Origin: Sphingobium sp. C100
GTDB taxonomy: Bacteria > Pseudomonadota > Alphaproteobacteria > Sphingomonadales > Sphingomonadaceae
Length of the DNA stretch: 36,547 nucleotides
Direction of reading: 5' to 3'
Assembly (NCBI RefSeq): GCF_000508185.1
Contig: NZ_AYOY01000158.1
Location: 1-36,547 of the forward strand
Part shown: positions 32,999 to 36,547 of the stretch, piece by piece
Numbering within the stretch: the stretch's first letter is position 1
How the letters are laid out: each line of letters opens with the position of its first letter
The notes under the pieces: model-generated
What the model saw: the letters and a program-made list of their open reading frames with translations, nothing else
Databases searched by the model: none
Told to the model about the DNA's origin: nothing
Program-made: the position numbers and the translations under genes

Positions 32999-33442
32999 AT
33001 GACCCGCCACTTCCCGCCGCCAAGCTTCGACGATGCCGCGCATCGTTCATTGCTGGTCGAGGCGGCACGGTGCTGGCGCAATGCGCGTGACACAGGTCAG
33101 TCTGCTCAGCCCTGTCTCTACAAGATCTTGGCGTCCCATAATTGGGAGATGCTTGTCCCCGTGTTCGATAGCCTGATGCACCTGTGCGAAGACGCACTCG
33201 GGCGTCCGGTCGCTGTCGGCGACGCCGCTGTGCTGTCGGGCGATGAGTATCTGCTGCTTGGCTTGATCGACGGATCGAAGCCGCGCCGTGCCTGTATCGA
33301 CTGCGCCGAAGGCGCGGCCTCGGCCCTCGATTGCGCCATCTGCTCGACACGAATCATGATGGGCCTCGCTTTTGCCCGTACCACGGGCGATGTTGCTGGC
33401 CGCGTGATGCCCTCGCAACCCGTCCCGCCCTTTATGCACTGA
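32999..33442 (+). CDS. Conserved hypothetical protein of the island
   Basis: A 147-residue protein that I cannot name. It opens MTRHFPPPSFDDAAHRSLLV. The C-terminal half has a cysteine cluster, RACIDCAEGAASALDCAICSTR, with a CxxC twice, which could bind zinc or a nucleotide-related ligand. AAAGGA lies 8 nt upstream of the ATG. It follows the DUF736 gene and precedes the frameshifted gene, as part of the island backbone. The first half is mixed helix with aromatic residues (HNWEMLVPVFDSLMHLCED). Confidence 0.78.
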   Translation: MTRHFPPPSFDDAAHRSLLVEAARCWRNARDTGQSAQPCLYKILASHNWEMLVPVFDSLMHLCEDALGRPVAVGDAAVLSGDEYLLLGLIDGSKPRRACIDCAEGAASALDCAICSTRIMMGLAFARTTGDVAGRVMPSQPVPPFMH

Positions 33443-33459
33443 GGGGCGGATACGGCGGG

Positions 33460-33725
33460 ATGAGTAAATATGATGCACTGGGCACTTCCTGAGACGCTGG
33501 CGGCGGCGCAACGATGCCGAAGGCGTTGAACTGCGCTTCGCGCGTATCGAGGATATTATCGGAGGCCTGCTACCACGCGGCGCGGCCGAGCCCGAATGGT
33601 GGTGTGCGAACGGGCGCGCCGACGCCCATGCGCCGCATCGCCGCGCCTGGCTCGATGCCGGGTTCGAGGCGATTGCCGAACCCAGGGCCGAGACGGTCTA
33701 TTTCAAGAGACGGCCCACGCTCTGA
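33460..33725 (+). pseudogene. Frameshifted DUF7662-like gene
   Basis: The ATG at 33460 begins MSKYDALGTS and stops at TGA 33490-33492. In the +2 frame from 33486 the reading is FLRRWRRRNDAEGVELRFAR, then IEDIIGGLLPRGAAEPEWWC, then APHRRAWLDAGFEAIAEPRA and ETVYFKRRPTL, ending at TGA 33723-33725. Joined by restoring one base near 33485, this gives an 88-89-residue protein that resembles the DUF7662 type (IExIIGxxLP, EWW, RAWLDAG, ETVxFxR). Either the gene is broken or there is a sequencing error. Programmed slippage is unlikely, since no slippery heptamer is present. Confidence 0.75.
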
Positions 33726-33980
33726 CCAGCGTGGGATGATCTTTGTCGGCGCGGCTGACGCCGCGCCTTGGATCTAAGGGCGTTGCCCTCGCGCCGGTCA
33801 AGGGAAGCTGTCACCGTCCGGGCCGGTATCCCCAGCCTTCCGCGCCTTCGGCTTGTGCAGGCTGGGTGATCCCCCTCCGGCCCTGCCGCCCTTGTCCTTT
33901 GCTACCCCAGTCTCGCCGACGGGCAGGGTTTCAGCGCGGCAGTACCGCTCGCGCGGAAACCCAAGTGGAAGGAAAGACCC
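33726..33980 (+). other. Structured non-coding region before the DUF932 gene
   Basis: GGCGCGGC-TGAC-GCCGCGCC (33748-33767) is a perfect hairpin soon after the preceding stop. Further on, GGGCCGG (33820-33826) pairs with CCGGCCC (33877-33883), enclosing CCCAGCCT (33831-33838) with AGGCTGGG (33859-33866). Just before the ribosome site, GGGTTTC (33926-33932) pairs with GAAACCC (33956-33962), extended inside by GCGCG (33934-33938) with CGCGC (33950-33954). GGCAGGG (33922-33928) can instead pair with CCCTGCC (33881-33887), which would exclude the last hairpin. No ORF looks real. Confidence 0.6.
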
Positions 33981-34826
33981 ATGAGCATCCACCATCTCGC
34001 CACCCGGTTCGGTCGCAATGCCCATCAGATCAGCGGGCGCGAGCCGCTCGACAATGAGGCGCTCTATCGCCACGTCCCGTCAATCTTCGCCAACGAGGCG
34101 CATGACAGCCGTTCGCAGCGCTATGTCTATGTCCCGACCATCGACATTGTGGAGGGGCTGCGGCGGGAAGGATGGTTTCCGTTCTTCGCCGTCCAGTCGG
34201 TTCCCCGCGATGGCAGTCGCCACGGCCACGCCAAGCATATGCTGCGCTTGCGCAGGGATGACGGCATCGGCAAGCCCGAGGCCGCCGAGGTCATCATCGT
34301 CAACAGTCATGACGGGACCAGCGCTTACCAGATGTTCGCCGGAATGCTGCGCTTCGTCTGCACCAATTCCATGATCGCGGGTGAACGGTTCGAGGAAGTC
34401 CGCGTGCCCCACAAGGGCAATATCCAGCATGACATCATCGAAGGCGTCTATACTGTGGCGGAGGACTTCCCCCGTCTGATCGACGCCAGCGAGAAAATGA
34501 AGGAAGTGCGGCTTTCCGAAGACGAGCGCCGCTTGCTCGGCGAAGTCAGCCTTGTCGCCCGCTATGGCGAGGATGAAAGCCCGATCCGGCCCGAACAGAT
34601 CATCGAGCCGCGCCGCCGCGAGGATATGCACCCGAGCCTCTGGACCACGTTCAACGTCATTCAGGAGAATGTCATTCGGGGAGGCTTTCAGGGCCGCAAG
34701 CGCAATGCCGAAGGGCGTATTCGTCGCAGCCGCTCGCGGCCGATCAACGGCATCGACCAGAATGTCACCCTCAACCGGGCGCTCTGGACGCTGGCCGAGG
34801 GGATGCAGCGCCTCAAATCCGCCTGA
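33981..34826 (+). CDS. DUF932 domain protein
   Basis: A 281-residue member of DUF932 (PF06067), common on plasmids, phages and integrative elements, of unknown biochemical role. Family segments seen: YVYVPTIDIVEGLRREGWFP (about 50-69), HAKHMLRLRR, VIIVNSHDGTSAYQMFAGML (about 102-121), RFVCTNSMIAG and HKGNIQHDIIEGVY. The tail has NEGR-type basic residues and NVTLNRALWTLAEGMQRL. AAGGAAAG lies upstream of the ATG. It sits in the island backbone with DUF736 and the ParB-like protein. Confidence 0.94.
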   Translation: MSIHHLATRFGRNAHQISGREPLDNEALYRHVPSIFANEAHDSRSQRYVYVPTIDIVEGLRREGWFPFFAVQSVPRDGSRHGHAKHMLRLRRDDGIGKPEAAEVIIVNSHDGTSAYQMFAGMLRFVCTNSMIAGERFEEVRVPHKGNIQHDIIEGVYTVAEDFPRLIDASEKMKEVRLSEDERRLLGEVSLVARYGEDESPIRPEQIIEPRRREDMHPSLWTTFNVIQENVIRGGFQGRKRNAEGRIRRSRSRPINGIDQNVTLNRALWTLAEGMQRLKSA

Positions 34827-34833
34827 TCGCGGC

Positions 34834-34962
34834 GCCGTAGGGCTGGTTCCGGCCCTACGGCTTCCCGGACTCCGCAGGCTACCGACCCGGCCGGCTCCCG
34901 GCGCGCGGCCCAAAGCCCGCGCGCCGGTCGAAGCGGACGGGCTCGCCGGGCTTTCGCCCGGC
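34834..34962 (+). terminator. Three consecutive hairpins after the DUF932 gene
   Basis: Hairpin 1 is GCCGTAGGGC (34834-34843) with 34852-34861. Hairpin 2 is CCGGCGCGCGG (34898-34908) with 34917-34927. Hairpin 3 is GCCGGGC-TTTC-GCCCGGC (34945-34962). All are perfect. None has a T-tract. Hairpin 1 is the natural end of the DUF932 transcript; the others may belong to the opposite, XRE strand. Confidence 0.6.
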
Positions 34963-35010
34963 TCGCGTCTCAATGTTCTGAATGGCTCACAAGGATTTGA
35001 TAAATGAGGG

Positions 35011-35229
35011 TCAGGCCTGATCGTCGGGCTGCACCAATTCGACATGACTCACGCCAAGAGCCTGAGCCAGTTCATACAGCGTGATTACGGTCGGATTCCT
35101 TTTGCCGCGCTCAAGGCTACTGAGATATTGCTGACTGAAGCCGGACCGCGCCTCCACCTCTTCCTGGGTCAGCCCCCTGTCTCGGCGCAAACGCGCGAAA
35201 TTTCGGCCAACCAATTTGCGCATATCCAT
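35011..35229 (-). CDS. XRE-family helix-turn-helix regulator
   Basis: A 72-residue single-domain Cro/cI-type repressor: LVGRNFARLRRDRGLTQEEV, then EARSGFSQQYLSSLERGKRN and PTVITLYELAQALGVSHVEL. The recognition helix is SQQYLSSLERG. It starts at the ATG at 35229 or at 35223. It probably regulates itself and the rightward genes through the inverted repeat at 35247-35283 immediately upstream. Such small regulators are common in the control region of integrative elements. Confidence 0.93.
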   Translation of the reverse strand: MDMRKLVGRNFARLRRDRGLTQEEVEARSGFSQQYLSSLERGKRNPTVITLYELAQALGVSHVELVQPDDQA

Positions 35230-35246
35230 GCGCTGCAGGATCGTGA

Positions 35247-35283
35247 TTTACATACTTTGAGTTTATGAACTATAGTATGTAAA
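35247..35283. promoter_or_regulatory. Operator-like inverted repeat upstream of the XRE gene
   Basis: TTTACATACT (35247-35256) and AGTATGTAAA (35274-35283) are perfect 10-bp arms separated by 17 bp, beginning 18 bp from the XRE start codon, in an AT-rich patch. They suit a dimeric XRE repressor controlling its own and divergent transcription. The remaining gap to 35500 (about 215 bp) shows no other feature I can support. Confidence 0.65.
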
Positions 35284-35499
35284 CGACCTTCGCGATGTTG
35301 GCGTCCAGCAGGTACGCGCACTACGACCGTCTGCATGTATCACCGGCGAGGCGCTCCGGCGGATGGATAAACACGCGACCGAGTTATCCGCAAATCATCA
35401 TGTTGCGATAGCGAATGCGGGAGGATTGCTTCGGTCCATTACGGTGTATGTTTGGTAAATCTGCACGAGTGGAATCAGGGTCGAGGCACAAGGCGAACG

Positions 35500-35754
35500 A
35501 TGGGAATAACCGCCTTTGAGGATCACGCCCCAGACGCACCATACGTCACGGCTTACGACGAACGCCACCATCAGACCTATTGGCGGTTGCTCGATGCGGC
35601 CGAGGAAAAGGCTGACTGGCAGGAGGTGGTTCGCATCATCTTCGGCATGGACCCGGCCGCCGAGCCGGGCCGGGCGAAGACCGTCTATGACACTCATCTC
35701 GCTCGCGCTCGCTGGATGTGCGAGCGTGGTTATCGGCACTATCTGCAACCCTGA
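35500..35754 (+). CDS. Small DUF2285-related (RovC DNA-binding-domain-like) protein
   Basis: An 84-residue protein, MGITAFEDHAPDAPYVTAYD, continuing RHHQTYWRLLDAAEEKADWQ and VVRIIFGMDPAAEPGRA, then THLARARWMCERGYRHYL. Proteins with this YD..H...Y..LLDAE.DGADW and HLARARWM..GYR pattern are annotated DUF2285 on alphaproteobacterial integrative elements. The family was renamed after the RovC-type DNA-binding domain. The ATG at 35500 has AAGG upstream. A TTG-led extension to 35452 lacks support. It precedes the larger DUF6499/DUF2285 gene by 158 bp. My family call is from memory of the pattern. Confidence 0.72.
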   Translation: MGITAFEDHAPDAPYVTAYDERHHQTYWRLLDAAEEKADWQEVVRIIFGMDPAAEPGRAKTVYDTHLARARWMCERGYRHYLQP

Positions 35755-35912
35755 TCCTAACCATTAAATCCGCGCCGCGCGCCGGCAGTCTCCTCTGCCG
35801 CCTGTCTTATTTCCGCTATGTACCTGAGTGCGCAGCGGAGCTTCCCTGCGATTGCCAGCCCGAACAACATCCCTCGTCGCGCTCCGCAGAGGGCCATGCT
35901 TAGGAGGGGCGT

Positions 35913-36547
35913 ATGCCGCCTGAGAGGGACTGGCGCGCGCCTCCGGACGAAGCCGGGAGCGATGCGCTTGCATATTCCGACATCGCCCTCGGCTATCTCA
36001 GCCGCAACCCGACTTACCGCGCCGACTACACCCGCGCGCTACGGCGTGTGAAGCGCGGGACGATCACCGCTGACGACGCCACTACCAGACTGGTGCGCCG
36101 TTGGGGCATCAGCTTTCACGCAGAACCGGCGACGGCCTTCGATCCGAAGTTGGCGGTCGCTCGACCGGACCTGTCTCCGACGAATATTGTCCTGGCCCCG
36201 GCGCCGGTCGACACTGGCGCGACACAGCTCATCGACGAAAAGCAGCTCGGCACAATTCGCGCGCGAATGCGGATCGGAAAATATCTGCACGTCATTCTCG
36301 CCGATTCCGATGGCGACGAGCACATCTGGATCGCGGGCGCGCTGGACGGCCCATTGGCAATGATGCTGCCCATTGAGGCCGATCCGTTTGCACGTCTTGC
36401 TGCGGCCGAGCGGCTTTGCCGCCGCCTCAACGGCATGGCGGCGGGACCGCCGACATTGCGGCCGCCACCTTTTCGACGGCTGCACCTGCTCACGCTGCTG
36501 CAGGTGCTCGACGGCCTGCAGGCGGGCGCCACGCAGCGGGAGCTGGC
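35913..36547 (+). CDS. DUF6499 / DUF2285-domain transcription-regulator-like protein, partial
   Basis: About 211 residues are visible before the window ends. It opens MPPERDWRAPPDEAGSDALA followed by YSDIALGYLSRNPTYRADYT, the DUF6499 (transcriptional regulator-like) N-terminal motif. The C-terminal part LLTLLQVLDGLQAGATQREL is the start of the DUF2285 (RovC DNA-binding-like) domain. The middle has IGKYLHVILADSDGDEHIWI. AGGAGG lies just before the ATG at 35913. Such genes lie in the regulatory region of alphaproteobacterial integrative elements. Confidence 0.85.
   Translation, partial: MPPERDWRAPPDEAGSDALAYSDIALGYLSRNPTYRADYTRALRRVKRGTITADDATTRLVRRWGISFHAEPATAFDPKLAVARPDLSPTNIVLAPAPVDTGATQLIDEKQLGTIRARMRIGKYLHVILADSDGDEHIWIAGALDGPLAMMLPIEADPFARLAAAERLCRRLNGMAAGPPTLRPPPFRRLHLLTLLQVLDGLQAGATQREL

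Noticed and set aside
33481..33492. Programmed frameshift in the DUF7662-like gene
   Set aside because: No slippery heptamer or downstream stimulatory structure is evident; a simple one-base loss explains it.
1..36547. CRISPR arrays, rRNA genes, insertion sequences, integrase or relaxase genes
   Set aside because: No regularly spaced repeats, rRNA segments, transposase motifs or recombinase R-H-R-Y pattern were seen in any frame.

Overview
The window looks like chromosome from a sphingomonad (order Sphingomonadales, Sphingobium/Sphingomonas type). The grounds are the high GC content, alphaproteobacterial versions of hemA, btaA and carboxyspermidine-type polyamine genes, frequent 4-nt start/stop overlaps with GTG starts, and a REP-like palindrome at 11911-11981. 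No 16S rRNA or other taxonomic marker is present, so this assignment is inference.

Left part (1 to about 27.7 kb) is ordinary core genome. dprA (cut by the window edge) and plsY read leftwards. A small coiled-coil-like protein, murI, hemA (5-aminolevulinate synthase) and a lone methyltransferase read rightwards. btaA-btaB (betaine lipid synthesis) read leftwards and are divergent from a metallo-beta-lactamase-fold exonuclease paired with an ATP-dependent DNA ligase. A fasciclin-domain secreted protein follows. Next comes a polyamine cluster: carboxy(nor)spermidine dehydrogenase, carboxynorspermidine decarboxylase and an alanine-racemase-fold ornithine decarboxylase. The decarboxylase gene has a terminator-like hairpin in its leader and probably a TTG start.

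From 22466 down to 14612 lies a leftward seven-gene string with almost no spacers: ETF-ubiquinone oxidoreductase, TPR protein, ispE, N-formylglutamate amidohydrolase family, small lipoprotein, bifunctional NAD(P)HX repair enzyme and a TrmA/RlmD-type RNA methyltransferase. Rightwards from 22589 come a degenerate uracil-DNA-glycosylase-like gene, a soluble lytic transglycosylase and moaB as one overlapping unit. dapB-nth and a small secreted DUF6491-like protein follow.

The boundary is at 27.7-28.2 kb. An intact tRNA-Arg(CCG) is preceded by a broken copy of its own 5' half, and short repeats flank it. To the right the gene style changes to an integrative-element backbone: a large ParB-like protein, DUF736, a small conserved protein, a frameshifted DUF7662-like gene, DUF932, an XRE repressor, and two proteins with DUF2285/DUF6499-type domains (the last runs off the window). 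A small metal cassette (ynfA, merR, CDF-like cation transporter) sits between ParB and DUF736 and has a textbook MerR-type promoter. I read this as one end of an integrative element or genomic island at a tRNA-Arg locus. No integrase, relaxase or type IV secretion gene is inside the window.

The least explained signal is in the island's non-coding DNA. The ParB, DUF736 and DUF932 genes each follow a 250-535 bp GC-rich gap filled with nested inverted repeats. In at least two of these gaps the hairpin next to the ribosome binding site can also pair with a far upstream segment, as in a regulatory RNA switch. A motif TCCGGCCCTRC recurs in three of the island gaps. These are the best candidates for something undescribed.
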